DNA of 64,000 nt from RGIG1828 sp045541875 (GTDB lineage Bacteria; Bacillota; Clostridia; UMGS1810), in NCBI GenBank assembly GCA_045541875.1, contig JAZQJX010000099.1, forward strand, positions 1 through 64,000, given 5' to 3'. The notes beneath the pieces are model-generated. The model worked only from the letters and a program-made list of their open reading frames with translations. It made no database searches and was not told the origin of the DNA. The translations under genes were made by a program, and so were the position numbers. How positions within the stretch are numbered: position 1 is the first letter of the stretch; each line of letters begins with the position of its first letter. Of this stretch, positions 53,779 to 62,816 are shown in pieces.

Positions 53779-54549
53779 TTATATACTAAAAAATTTTTTC
53801 ATTATTTCAGTTTCTTCGTTCCCTGTCTCACTCGAAAAAAACTCAACTGTACCATGATTCTCTGATTTGTTAAGTATCCCAACTTCTTCAAGTCTTCTTA
53901 AGGTTTCTTTCGCTGTTCCAAAAGAACCGTCATAAATTTTAACATCATAATCAAAACTTTCTCTGATTTCATTCTCAATGTGCGGATAATGAGTGCATCC
54001 AAGAACTATTGCCGATATCTTTTCGCTTTCATATGGCTTAAAAAGATTTTTGAGATAGGTTTTGATTTCGTCTTTATCTATGCAGCCTTTCTCAATTATT
54101 TCTGCAAGACCGGGACAGGGCAGGGGAGTTATCTTTGCATTGTTTCCATATTTTGCATTTAATGAAGCAAATTTATCTTTTTTTAAGGTGACAGGAGTCG
54201 CCATAATCAGTATATTTCCGTCGGGATGATTGGACGCTGCAGGTTTTAGAGCAGGCTCAATTCCAACAATCGGTATGTCATATTTTTTTCTGAGATAATC
54301 TGCCGAAACACTTGTTGCGGTATTGCAGGCAATTACGATTGCCTTTACTCCTTTTGATACGAGAAACTCAAGACATTTTTCGGAAAGTTCTATTATTTCC
54401 TCATCGGTCTTGTCTCCATAAGGAGCATTTTTTGTATCACCGAAATATATATAATTTTCACTTGGCATAAGTCTTGAAAGTTCTTTTAAAACACTTATTC
54501 CTCCAAGACCCGAATCAAACACCCCTATGGGACATTGATCTATGTTCAT
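53779..54549 (-). CDS. murI: Glutamate racemase
   Basis: A 256-residue enzyme that supplies D-glutamate for peptidoglycan. Motifs: IGVFDSGLGGISVLKEL (phosphate/substrate loop and acid), IVIACNTATSVS with the first catalytic Cys, and VLGCTHYPHI with the second. Length is typical. The start at 54549 (MNIDQCPIGVFDSG) follows AAGAGG at the edge of the 54550-54613 gap. The gene is downstream of the aldose epimerase gene on the same strand, 64 bp away, so they may share a transcript. Confidence 0.94.
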   Translation of the reverse strand: MNIDQCPIGVFDSGLGGISVLKELSRLMPSENYIYFGDTKNAPYGDKTDEEIIELSEKCLEFLVSKGVKAIVIACNTATSVSADYLRKKYDIPIVGIEPALKPAASNHPDGNILIMATPVTLKKDKFASLNAKYGNNAKITPLPCPGLAEIIEKGCIDKDEIKTYLKNLFKPYESEKISAIVLGCTHYPHIENEIRESFDYDVKIYDGSFGTAKETLRRLEEVGILNKSENHGTVEFFSSETGNEETEIMKKFFSI

Positions 54550-54613
54550 CTATATTCCTCTTTTCATTTCTGAATAAGTTATTTATCACCCAATTGAGAA
54601 ATTTATATACTCA

Positions 54614-55480
54614 TCAGAGAATCGCAATTGCGTGATGACATTCAAACTGTCCGCCTTTTTCGAGTTTGTGAATACCTGGCTTTGCGCTGATATCGGGAAT
54701 CTGTTCTCCTTTGTAGGGTGCACCGCACCAGGGTTCGATACACACAAACTGAGAATTCTCAACAGACCATACATACAGATTATCAAAGTCTGCAAATTCA
54801 ACCTTGATTTCTTTTCCCGTTTCTTTGTTTAACAGAGTAACATAGTCGCTTTGAGGACTATCAAAAGAAATTGTTACCGAGTCTTTGAAAAGCTGCGGAT
54901 GAAGCATCATAACGCTATGGCCGTTTTCTATTTTCATAAATTTTTCGGGAACTTCATCTGTTTCATAAACATAGTAATTATCTTTTTCTTCTTTTTCAAA
55001 GTGGATTTCATAGTTTTCAATGCCTTCAAGACACTCATATCCTTCGTGTGCACCGATTGAAAAATACATATCTCCATCTGAGTCATTTATAACTTCATAG
55101 GAAACATCAAGGGATTTTCCTAAAAGTTTGTATGTAATGATAAGTTCAAAGTCATAGGGGTACATTTCTTTTGTTTCTTCATCCGATACAAACGAGAATA
55201 CAGCAAGATCCTCTGTACATTCCATAAGATTAAAATCTTTATTCATAACAAAACCGTGGGGTGTAATGGTGTATGTAACAGAGTTAATTGAGATTTCGTT
55301 ATTAATAAGATTGCTGCAAACAGGAAAAAGAATCGGTGCCTGACGGTTCCAGAAAATCATATCTTTCTGATGAAGATATTCTTTGTCGTTTGCATCTTTT
55401 ATACTTGTAATTTCTGCACCATATGACGAAATTGTCACAGTCAGAAACTCATTTTTCAAATTTACACTTATGCTGTCCAT
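54614..55480 (-). CDS. Aldose 1-epimerase family protein (LacX-like)
   Basis: A 288-residue cytosolic galactose-mutarotase-fold protein that likely interconverts anomers of a hexose or hexose-6-phosphate. Typical pieces: an LTVTISSYGAEITSIKD start, FWNRQAPILFPVCSNL, TPHGFVMNKDF with the conserved His, SIGAHEGYECL with the second His, and WSVENSQFVCIEPWCGAP with the catalytic Glu. These match the LacX/YeaD-like branch rather than GalM. GGAG lies 9 nt before the ATG. Role in glycan sugar use is inferred. Confidence 0.9.
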   Translation of the reverse strand: MDSISVNLKNEFLTVTISSYGAEITSIKDANDKEYLHQKDMIFWNRQAPILFPVCSNLINNEISINSVTYTITPHGFVMNKDFNLMECTEDLAVFSFVSDEETKEMYPYDFELIITYKLLGKSLDVSYEVINDSDGDMYFSIGAHEGYECLEGIENYEIHFEKEEKDNYYVYETDEVPEKFMKIENGHSVMMLHPQLFKDSVTISFDSPQSDYVTLLNKETGKEIKVEFADFDNLYVWSVENSQFVCIEPWCGAPYKGEQIPDISAKPGIHKLEKGGQFECHHAIAIL

Positions 55481-55582
55481 ATTTTTTCTCCATTCAAAAT
55501 ACTAAACTACATCAATTATAATAAAAAAGATGCCGTATTGTCAATGAATATAAATAAAATTCATCAAAAAAGTTTATAGGAC

Positions 55583-55646
55583 TTGTAAAAAGGAAAAATT
55601 TGTTGTATAATCATAGGGTATGTTAATCGTTTACGTTATTAAACAA
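55583..55646 (+). promoter_or_regulatory. pta-ackA promoter with a downstream operator-like palindrome
   Basis: TTGTAA (55583-55588), 17-nt spacer, TATAAT (55606-55611). Directly after the predicted start lies TCGTTTA (55627-55633), 6 nt, TAAACAA (55640-55646), an inverted repeat close to a Rex or CcpA-type half-site but not a match to either consensus spacing. It is placed where a repressor would block transcription. Confidence 0.5.
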
Positions 55647-55669
55647 TAAATTATGCAGGAGGCAAAAAA

Positions 55670-56671
55670 ATGAGCACATTTTTAGACACAATCAAAAACC
55701 GTGCAAAACAGGACAAAAAGAAAATCGTTCTTCCTGAATCTATGGACAGAAGAACATTTGAAGCGGCAGAAACAGTTCTCAAAGAGGACATTGCGGACAT
55801 CATCATCATCGGTACTCCCGAAGAAGTTGCAAAAAATAGTGAGGGTCTTGATATTTCCAAAGCAACAATCATCAATCCTTTCACCTATGAAAAAACAGAG
55901 GAGTATCTCAACCTTTTTGTTGAACTGAGAAAATCCAAAGGTCTTACATATGAAGAAGCAAAAGCGCAGGCTCTTGGTGATTATATGTATTATGCTTGCC
56001 TTATGGTAAAAGCAGGAGATGCAGACGGTGTTGTTTCAGGTGCATGTCACTCAACAGCAAACACTCTCCGTCCAAGCCTTCAGATAATCAAAACAAAACC
56101 AGGTGTTAAACTTGTATCAGCGTTTTTCGTAATGGTAGTTCCCGATTGTGAATATGGTGCAAACGGAACATTCATTTTTGCAGATTCAGGTCTTGAGCAA
56201 AATCCCGATCCCGAAAAACTTGCTGCAATTGCATCATGCTCTGCAGAATCATTTGAACTTCTTGCCCAGAGCGAAGCAATCGTTGCAATGCTTTCACACT
56301 CAACAAAGGGTAGCGCAAAACACGCTGATGTTGACAAGGTTGTTGAAGCAACACGCATCTGCAAAGAAAACAATCCCGGTCTCAAAGTTGACGGTGAACT
56401 TCAACTTGATGCCGCAATTGTTCCCGATGTAGGTTCTTCAAAAGCACCCGATTCTGATGTTGCAGGAAAAGCAAATGTTCTTGTGTTCCCTGACCTTGAT
56501 GCAGGAAACATCGGATATAAACTTGTTCAGAGACTTGCAAAAGCAGAAGCATACGGACCTATCACACAGGGTATTGCAATGCCGATCAATGACCTTTCAA
56601 GAGGATGTTCTGCTGAAGACATTGTTGGTGTTGTGGCAATCACTTGTGTACAGGCTCAGGCAAATAACTGA
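55670..56671 (+). CDS. pta: Phosphate acetyltransferase
   Basis: A 333-residue Pta of the short, single-domain type that converts acetyl-CoA and phosphate to acetyl phosphate. Visible motifs: KIVLPESMDRRTFEAA at the start, ADGVVSGACHSTANTLRPSLQIIKT, FADSGLEQNPDPEKLAAIA, MLSHSTKGSAKHADVDKVVEAT, DGELQLDAAIVP, and PDLDAGNIGYKLVQRLA. It starts with a GCAGGAGGC site 8 nt upstream. It lies 34 nt before ackA, forming the ATP-yielding acetate fermentation operon. Confidence 0.96.
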   Translation: MSTFLDTIKNRAKQDKKKIVLPESMDRRTFEAAETVLKEDIADIIIIGTPEEVAKNSEGLDISKATIINPFTYEKTEEYLNLFVELRKSKGLTYEEAKAQALGDYMYYACLMVKAGDADGVVSGACHSTANTLRPSLQIIKTKPGVKLVSAFFVMVVPDCEYGANGTFIFADSGLEQNPDPEKLAAIASCSAESFELLAQSEAIVAMLSHSTKGSAKHADVDKVVEATRICKENNPGLKVDGELQLDAAIVPDVGSSKAPDSDVAGKANVLVFPDLDAGNIGYKLVQRLAKAEAYGPITQGIAMPINDLSRGCSAEDIVGVVAITCVQAQANN

Positions 56672-56705
56672 TAATATTTTATAATTTGAAAAGGCGGTTG
56701 TAATT

Positions 56706-57902
56706 ATGAATATTTTAGTAATCAATGCAGGAAGTTCTTCTCTCAAATATCAGTTCATTAAAATTGAAGAAGAAAAAGTTCTTGCAAAAGGTCTTTGTGA
56801 AAGAATCGGAATTGAAGGTTCAAAACTCACTCTCAAAGTTCCCGGCAAAGATGACTATGTTGTTGAAAAACATATGGACGATCATTCGGTTGCCATTTCA
56901 ATGGTAATTGACGCTCTCACAGACAAAGAACACGGTGTAATTTCCGATATGAAAGAAATTGATGCAGTTGGACACAGAGTGGTACACGGCGGAGAAATTT
57001 TTGCTTGCTCTGTTGTTATTGATGATAAAGTTAAAGAGGCTCTTGAAGTTTGCTCTGAACTTGCTCCTCTTCATAACCCTGCAAACATCATCGGCATAGA
57101 GGCTTGCGAAAAGGCTATGCCCGGTGTTCCTCAGGTTGGCGTGTTCGACACAGCATTCCATCAGACAATGCCTCAAAAAGCATATATGTATGCACTTCCT
57201 TATGAACTCTATACAAAGCATAAAATAAGAAGATACGGTTTCCATGGAACAAGTCACAGATTCGTATCTGAAAGAGCGGCTCATATGCTTGGAAAACCCA
57301 TCGAGGAACTTAAAATAATCACTTGTCACCTTGGCAACGGTTCATCAATTGCTGCAGTTGACTGTGGTAAATCTGTTGACACAAGTATGGGATTCACACC
57401 TCTTGCAGGTGTTCCGATGGGAACACGTTCAGGTGACATTGACCCCGCAATCGTGACATTCCTTATGGAAAAAGAAAATCTTAGTGCAAAACAGGTTAAT
57501 GACCTTATGAATAAGGAATCAGGTGTGTTTGGAATTTCTGAACTCAGTTCAGATTTCAGAGACCTTGAAGGTTCAAAGGATACAAATGAAAAATCAGCCC
57601 TTGCTCTGGAAATGTTTGCATATGGCGTAACAAAATATATTGGTGCATATGCTGCTGCAATGGGCGGCGTTGATGCAATCGTATTCACAGCGGGCGTTGG
57701 TGAAAACACAGCACTTACAAGAGGTCAGATTGTTGAAAAACTCGGATTTATGGGTGTTAAAATCGATGCTGAAGCAAACAAATGCAGAGGAAAGGAAATG
57801 GATATTTCCGCACCTGATGCAACTGTTAAAACATTGGTTATTCCCACAAATGAAGAACTTATGATTGCAAAAGATACTGCAAGACTTGTTAAAGAAATGT
57901 AA
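56706..57902 (+). CDS. ackA: Acetate kinase
   Basis: A 398-residue ASKHA kinase that makes ATP from acetyl phosphate. Motifs: VINAGSSSLKYQ at the N terminus, GHRVVHGGE with the catalytic Arg region, VFDTAFHQTMP, RRYGFHGTSHRFVS, CHLGNGSSIAAVDCGKSVDTSMGFTPLAGVPMGTRSGDIDP, and FTAGVGENTALTRGQI. Length is standard. AAAGGCGG is weak but well spaced. It follows pta and ends at the terminator at 57912. Confidence 0.97.
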   Translation: MNILVINAGSSSLKYQFIKIEEEKVLAKGLCERIGIEGSKLTLKVPGKDDYVVEKHMDDHSVAISMVIDALTDKEHGVISDMKEIDAVGHRVVHGGEIFACSVVIDDKVKEALEVCSELAPLHNPANIIGIEACEKAMPGVPQVGVFDTAFHQTMPQKAYMYALPYELYTKHKIRRYGFHGTSHRFVSERAAHMLGKPIEELKIITCHLGNGSSIAAVDCGKSVDTSMGFTPLAGVPMGTRSGDIDPAIVTFLMEKENLSAKQVNDLMNKESGVFGISELSSDFRDLEGSKDTNEKSALALEMFAYGVTKYIGAYAAAMGGVDAIVFTAGVGENTALTRGQIVEKLGFMGVKIDAEANKCRGKEMDISAPDATVKTLVIPTNEELMIAKDTARLVKEM

Positions 57903-57911
57903 CCAAAAACG

Positions 57912-57945
57912 GAGTGTAAATATTAATGTTTACACTCCATTTTTA
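57912..57945 (+). terminator. Terminator after pta-ackA
   Basis: GGAGTGTAAA (57912-57921) pairs with TTTACACTCC (57930-57939), followed by ATTTTTA. Strong rho-independent form. Confidence 0.9.
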
Positions 57946-58020
57946 TAATACATCGAAAGTTTATAAGTTGTTGCGTAAAACACAAACTTAAAATGATTTC
58001 AAATCTAAGGGGTTATATCA

Positions 58021-59001
58021 ATGCCAAAATCATCAAATCAAAAACTAAAACTTTTGTATCTTCTTAAAATGTTTTTGGAAGAAACTGATGAAAACAACAG
58101 CCTTACAATGTCCGAAATAATACTCAAATTAAAGGAACTTGGCATAAATGCTGAACGAAAGAGTCTTTATGACGATTTTGAACAACTTAACGTCTTTGGA
58201 CTCGACATTTGCAAAACATCCGAAAAGGTTCCAGGCTACTATAATCTTGCAACGCAGTTTGAACTTCCTGAACTGAAACTTTTAATAGATGCAGTACAGT
58301 CTTCAAAATTTGTGACAGAAAAAAAGAGTCTTGAACTTATTTCAAAAATTGAAAAACTCACAAGCCGTCACAATGCCGGAAAACTCAGACGTCAGGTGTA
58401 TATTGCCAACAGAGTGAAAACCCGCAATGAAAAAGTTTTCTATAATGTTGATAAAATATATGACGCCATAGGTGAAAACAAAAGAATCAGTTTCAAATAT
58501 TTCAACTACACCATAGAAAAAGAAAAACTATACAGAAAAGATGGGAGAGAATATGAGGAATCTCCCGTGACACTTATGTGGGATGATGAGAATTACTATC
58601 TTGTTGCATATAACAGCAAACATTCAAACTATGTTCACTATCGTGTTGACCGTATGGAAAATATTGAGATTCTTGCAGATGAAAGATGCATTCCGGATAA
58701 GTCTTTTGATACGGCGCATTATGCGAAGAAAGTTTTTTCAATGTTTTCAGGAGAAGAAACTCTTGTCACAATGCGTTTTGAAAATTCTCTAATAAACGTT
58801 GCCTTTGACCGATTCGGAATGGATGTAACACCCTTTAAAGACGGAGATAATCACTTCATAATAAAAACAGGAGTGTCGGTTAGTCAGCAGTTTTTCGGAT
58901 GGATAGCATCCCTTGGCGCAAGAGCAGAAATAGTTTCTCCTAAAAATGTCAGAGAAGATTTTGTTTCAATGATGAATGATGTTTTAAAAATACATAAATA
59001 G
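58021..59001 (+). CDS. WYL-domain transcriptional regulator
   Basis: A 326-residue regulator: an N-terminal winged helix (about 1-75, LLKMFLEETDENNSLTMSEIILKLKELGI...RKSLYDDFEQL), a linker, and a WYL sensor domain (about 140-240; RISFKYFNYT, ESPVTLMWDDENYYLVAYN, HYRVDRMENIEI) followed by the WCX C-terminal region. WYL proteins bind ligands such as nucleic acid or cyclic nucleotides. A GGGG site precedes ATG 58021. It does not clearly belong to the pta operon (terminator between). Its target is unknown. Confidence 0.9.
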   Translation: MPKSSNQKLKLLYLLKMFLEETDENNSLTMSEIILKLKELGINAERKSLYDDFEQLNVFGLDICKTSEKVPGYYNLATQFELPELKLLIDAVQSSKFVTEKKSLELISKIEKLTSRHNAGKLRRQVYIANRVKTRNEKVFYNVDKIYDAIGENKRISFKYFNYTIEKEKLYRKDGREYEESPVTLMWDDENYYLVAYNSKHSNYVHYRVDRMENIEILADERCIPDKSFDTAHYAKKVFSMFSGEETLVTMRFENSLINVAFDRFGMDVTPFKDGDNHFIIKTGVSVSQQFFGWIASLGARAEIVSPKNVREDFVSMMNDVLKIHK

Positions 59002-59009
59002 AATTAATT

Positions 59010-59042
59010 TTAGCCAAGTCTTAACCGGAATTATGTTATAAT
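59010..59042 (+). promoter_or_regulatory. Response-regulator-type promoter of the two-component operon
   Basis: TTAGCC (59010-59015), 5 nt, TTAACC (59021-59026), 10 nt, TATAAT (59037-59042). The direct repeat takes the place of a -35 box, the layout of PhoB/PhoP/KdpE-type activated promoters. The identical layout occurs at 60911-60943. Confidence 0.6.
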
Positions 59043-59080
59043 ACACTTGTGTGCAAATTATTTTTAAAGCGGAGGGCAGA

Positions 59081-60133
59081 ATGAAAAAATCAAATGTCAT
59101 TTTAAAAAACTCCCTGATAACATTTGGGATTCTTTGTGTGTGTTTTTCTTTTTCCTTGGTTTTGAAATACATATTTCATAACAGTGCATTAATTTCAGCA
59201 GTGTTTGTCTTGGGAGTATATCTGATATCAGTTGTGACTCAGGGATATGTTTACGGCATAACATCTGCGCTTATATGCGTGCTGGCAGTTAACTTTGCTT
59301 TTGATTTCCCCTTTTTCGCATTCAACTTTACGATAGCAGAGAATATAGTTTCAGCGATAATTCTGCTTGTGGTTACAATGATGACTTGCGGTCTTACTGC
59401 CAAAGTGAAACGACAAGAGGCAATAAAATCCGAAAGAGACAAGGAAAGAATGAGAGCAAATCTTTTGAGGGCTGTTTCCCATGACCTGAGAACACCTCTT
59501 ACAACGATTTTCAGTTCAAGTTCTGCTCTTTTGGATAATTATGAGGGTTTTACTGATGAACAAAAAACCGAAATGATAAGAGGTATAAGTGAAGATTCCA
59601 AATGGTTGTACCGTATGGTGGAAAATCTGTTATCTGTAACAAAACTTGACGGCGATAATGTAAAAATCATTAAAGTTCCAACGGTTCTAGACGAACTAAT
59701 TGATTCAGTCCTTGTCAAATTCTCAAAGAGATATCCCGGTAAGACAATAGATGTTTATATTCCTGATGATTTTGTCACAATTCCCATGGATGCACTTTTG
59801 ATTGAACAGGTGCTTATAAATATTCTTGAAAATGCCGTACAGCATGCAAAAGGTATGACATACTTAAAACTCAGTGTGTTTATAACTTCAAACAAAGCGG
59901 TTTTTGAAATAGAAGATGATGGGTGCGGGATTCCCGATGCAAAACTCAAAGAGATTTTCAACGGTGTATACTCATCTTATTCCGAGATTTCTGACGGCAG
60001 AAAAAACAACGCAGGAATTGGTCTTTCGGTGTGCGCATCAATCATAAAAGCGCATGGTGGAAATATAAATGCATATAACAGAAAAAGCGGTGGATGTATA
60101 TTCCGCTTCGCACTAAATCTGGAGGATAACTGA
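59081..60133 (+). CDS. Sensor histidine kinase with DUF4118 (KdpD-type transmembrane region)
   Basis: A 350-residue membrane kinase. Four N-terminal helices of the DUF4118 type (about 10-115; ISVVTQGYVYGITSALICVL, NFAFDFPFFAF) are followed by HisKA with RAVSHDLRTPLTTI (phosphorylated His, about 136) and a HATPase_c domain with N, DDGCGIPD (G1), NNAGIGLSV and HGGNI motifs. The large N-terminal KdpD and USP domains of true KdpD are missing. The start is ATG 59081 after GGAGGGC; the frame extends upstream without support. The regulator gene follows 1 nt after the stop. Its signal is unknown; phosphate is suggested by the shared promoter of the downstream transporter. Confidence 0.9.
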   Translation: MKKSNVILKNSLITFGILCVCFSFSLVLKYIFHNSALISAVFVLGVYLISVVTQGYVYGITSALICVLAVNFAFDFPFFAFNFTIAENIVSAIILLVVTMMTCGLTAKVKRQEAIKSERDKERMRANLLRAVSHDLRTPLTTIFSSSSALLDNYEGFTDEQKTEMIRGISEDSKWLYRMVENLLSVTKLDGDNVKIIKVPTVLDELIDSVLVKFSKRYPGKTIDVYIPDDFVTIPMDALLIEQVLINILENAVQHAKGMTYLKLSVFITSNKAVFEIEDDGCGIPDAKLKEIFNGVYSSYSEISDGRKNNAGIGLSVCASIIKAHGGNINAYNRKSGGCIFRFALNLEDN

Positions 60134-60134
60134 A

Positions 60135-60842
60135 ATGAACAACAAATATAAAATCCTCATAATAGAAGACGAAGAAAACATAAATAATCTGTTGAAGAAT
60201 CTTCTTGAAACAAACGGATATCAGGTTGTTTGTGCAAAATCATGCGCAGGTGGTAAAATGCTTTTTGCATCTCACAGACCGGACCTTGTTATACTTGATC
60301 TTGGATTACCTGATTATGATGGGACAACGTTTTTGAAAGATGTCAGAAAGGATTCTTTGACGCCTGTCATTGTGCTTTCGGCAAGGACAGATGAAAAGGA
60401 TAAAGTCAACGCACTCGATATGGGAGCAAACGATTATGTAACAAAACCTTTTGGAAGCGCGGAATTTGTTGCAAGAGTAAGGTCGGCTCTCAGAATATCA
60501 AGGCGGAGCATAGATGAAGGAAAACTGCCCGGAGGCAAATTTAAATCCGGCGAACTTGAAATCGATTATGATGCAAGGAGAGTTTTTGTCGGCAAATCCG
60601 AGGTAACGCTCACCCAGACTGAATACAATATCATTGCATTCCTTTCTGAGCATTCCGGAAAGGTTATGACCTACACTTCGATTATTCGTGATATTTGGGG
60701 GTACAACGACCTGAACAGTACAAAAAAACTTCAGGTTAATATGGCTAACATACGAAAAAAACTTGGTGATAAGCCGGGGAAAAATAATTATATTGTAAAT
60801 GAACTTGGTGTAGGCTATCGTATGTGTGACAAAGATGAATAG
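60135..60842 (+). CDS. OmpR-family response regulator (KdpE-like)
   Basis: A 235-residue regulator. The receiver (about 1-120) has IIEDEENI (acidic pocket), LVILDLGLPDYDG with the phospho-acceptor Asp (about 55), VIVLSARTDE and NDYVTKPFG with the conserved Lys. The winged-helix domain (about 135-232; LTQTEYNIIAFLSEHSGKVMTY..IIRDIWGY, LQVNMANIRKKLGD) is of the OmpR/PhoB type, which binds direct repeats spaced 11 bp. Such repeats stand before its own operon and the next transporter. GGAGG lies 10 nt before ATG 60135. Confidence 0.93.
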   Translation: MNNKYKILIIEDEENINNLLKNLLETNGYQVVCAKSCAGGKMLFASHRPDLVILDLGLPDYDGTTFLKDVRKDSLTPVIVLSARTDEKDKVNALDMGANDYVTKPFGSAEFVARVRSALRISRRSIDEGKLPGGKFKSGELEIDYDARRVFVGKSEVTLTQTEYNIIAFLSEHSGKVMTYTSIIRDIWGYNDLNSTKKLQVNMANIRKKLGDKPGKNNYIVNELGVGYRMCDKDE

Positions 60843-60910
60843 AATTGGCAGATTTTGATTTGATGATTGTATCATTGATTCAAAGTCTGCTTTTTTGTTT
60901 AATTACAATC

Positions 60911-60943
60911 TTAACCGCATCTTAACCAATTTGACAGTATAAT
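60911..60943 (+). promoter_or_regulatory. Response-regulator-type promoter of the Na/phosphate cotransporter
   Basis: TTAACC (60911-60916), 5 nt, TTAACC (60922-60927), 10 nt, TATAAT (60938-60943). Repeats are 11 bp apart, one helical turn, like Pho boxes. No consensus -35 is present at the right distance, so activation is expected. Confidence 0.65.
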
Positions 60944-61043
60944 AAATGATAGATTGAGGTGGTTTTGAATGTGTGTAAAATAATGCACATACCATTCCAC
61001 TCAAGTATTAACATAAATATAACAATTAAGAAGAGGTGTACAG

Positions 61044-62795
61044 ATGACAATTTTTGATGTTTTAACTTTGGTAGGCGGATTGTGTTTGTTTCTTTTTGGA
61101 ATGAACGTGATGGGCGATGCTCTGGAGAGAAGAGCAGGAGGAAGTCTCAAAAAACTCCTTTCCAGACTTACGCAAAATAAACTTGCCGGATTTTTAACAG
61201 GACTGGGTGTTACCGCTGTAATTCAAAGTTCTTCAGCTACAACCGTTATGGTGGTTGGTTTTGTTAATTCAGGTATAATGACACTCAGACAATCAATCGG
61301 AGTGATAATGGGTGCAAATATCGGAACAACAGTAACAGCATGGATATTGAGTCTTGGAGGTATATCAGGTGATAATATATTTGTTCAACTTTTGAAACCA
61401 ATGTCATTTACGCCTGTTCTTGCCCTTGTTGGGACAGTATTCTTAATGCTTTCTAAATCTAGCAAAAAAAAGGACACAGGAACGATACTTCTCGGGTTCG
61501 CTACATTGATGTTTGGAATGGATACCATGTCCTCTGCAGTATCAGGTCTTGCAGATGTACCTGCTTTCCAAAATCTGTTTATCATGTTCAAAAATCCGGT
61601 TTTGGGAGTTCTTGCAGGAGCAATTCTTACTGCTATCATTCAGTCCAGTTCGGCATCTGTAGGAATACTTCAGGCTCTATCAGTTACCGGTCAGGTTTCT
61701 TATGGTGCGGCAGTTCCGATTATTATGGGACAAAACATAGGAACATGTGTAACAGCGCTTTTATCTTCTTTTGGTACAAACAAAAATGCAAAACGCGCCG
61801 CTATTGTACACTTGTCATTCAATGTAATCGGCACAATAATCTTGCTTTCTGTGTTCAGTATAATATCAGTTCTTTTAAAACCTGCACTTTTAGATGCATC
61901 CGCATCGTACCTTGGCATTGCAATTGCACATTCGCTTTTTAATATTGCATGCACCGTTTTGCTTCTCCCCATGTCTTCACTTCTTGAAAAACTTGCGATT
62001 AAACTTGTACCTGAAACAAATAAAACGGAAGAAAATATTGAACTTGACGAAAGACTTCTTATAACCCCTCCTGTTGCATTGGAGCGTTGCAATGATCTTG
62101 TACATGAAATGGCAGAGTTTTCCGTGGTTGCTTTAAAGAATGGATTAAATATGCTCAATAAATATGATGCAACTGTTGCTCAGGAGATTCGCAGTGCCGA
62201 AGAAAAAGCCGACCACTATGAAGATATTTTAGGAACATATCTTGTAAAACTCAGTCGTTACAAAGTGAGCGACAATGACAGTTCAGAAGTTTCAAAACTT
62301 CTGAAAGTAATTGGTGATTTTGAAAGAATATCAGACCACAGCATCAATATCCTGGAATCGGCAGAAGAATTAAAAGAAAAAGATATGGAGTTCACACCTG
62401 ACGCATTAGGGGAACTTGGTGTTCTTTGCAGTGCAGTATCTGAAATTCTTACACTTTCGTATATGGCATTTATTAATAATGACATAAAATGCGCCCGAGA
62501 TGTTGAACCACTCGAACAGGTAATTGATGGATTAAAAATAAAACTCAGAGACGGGCACATAAAGCGACTGAAAAACGGAACCTGTTCAATAGAAGCCGGA
62601 TTTGTATGGGCTGATCTTATTACAAATCTTGAAAGAACGGCAGACCACTGCTCAAATATTGCCGCCTGTGTTATTGATGCATCAGAAAATAATATGAATG
62701 TTCATCAGTCATTGAGAGATATGAAAACAAACGATGCATATTTTACATCGAAATTCTCTTATTATGCAGAAAAATATAATATAGATAGTTTATAA
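61044..62795 (+). CDS. Na+/phosphate cotransporter with PhoU-like C-terminal domain
   Basis: A 583-residue protein of the NptA/YjbB group. Two Na/Pi-cotransporter repeats are visible, each with the QSSSAT/QSSSAS motif: TAVIQSSSATTVMVVGFVNSG (about 55) and TAIIQSSSASVGILQALS (about 195), in about eight to nine transmembrane helices (1-320). A PhoU-like helical bundle forms the C terminus (about 345-555; repeated ERISDHSINI and ERTADHCSNIA). AGAGGTG is 9 nt before the ATG. The direct-repeat promoter links it to the upstream two-component system. It may import phosphate when induced. Confidence 0.92.
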   Translation: MTIFDVLTLVGGLCLFLFGMNVMGDALERRAGGSLKKLLSRLTQNKLAGFLTGLGVTAVIQSSSATTVMVVGFVNSGIMTLRQSIGVIMGANIGTTVTAWILSLGGISGDNIFVQLLKPMSFTPVLALVGTVFLMLSKSSKKKDTGTILLGFATLMFGMDTMSSAVSGLADVPAFQNLFIMFKNPVLGVLAGAILTAIIQSSSASVGILQALSVTGQVSYGAAVPIIMGQNIGTCVTALLSSFGTNKNAKRAAIVHLSFNVIGTIILLSVFSIISVLLKPALLDASASYLGIAIAHSLFNIACTVLLLPMSSLLEKLAIKLVPETNKTEENIELDERLLITPPVALERCNDLVHEMAEFSVVALKNGLNMLNKYDATVAQEIRSAEEKADHYEDILGTYLVKLSRYKVSDNDSSEVSKLLKVIGDFERISDHSINILESAEELKEKDMEFTPDALGELGVLCSAVSEILTLSYMAFINNDIKCARDVEPLEQVIDGLKIKLRDGHIKRLKNGTCSIEAGFVWADLITNLERTADHCSNIAACVIDASENNMNVHQSLRDMKTNDAYFTSKFSYYAEKYNIDSL

Positions 62796-62816
62796 TAAGA
62801 AAAGGAGTTTTTTAAA

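Noticed and set aside
45434..55669. Canonical Rex operator (TTGTTAA-N4-TTAACAA)
   Set aside because: No match was found in the promoters examined. The palindrome at 55627 has a different spacing and is reported only as operator-like.
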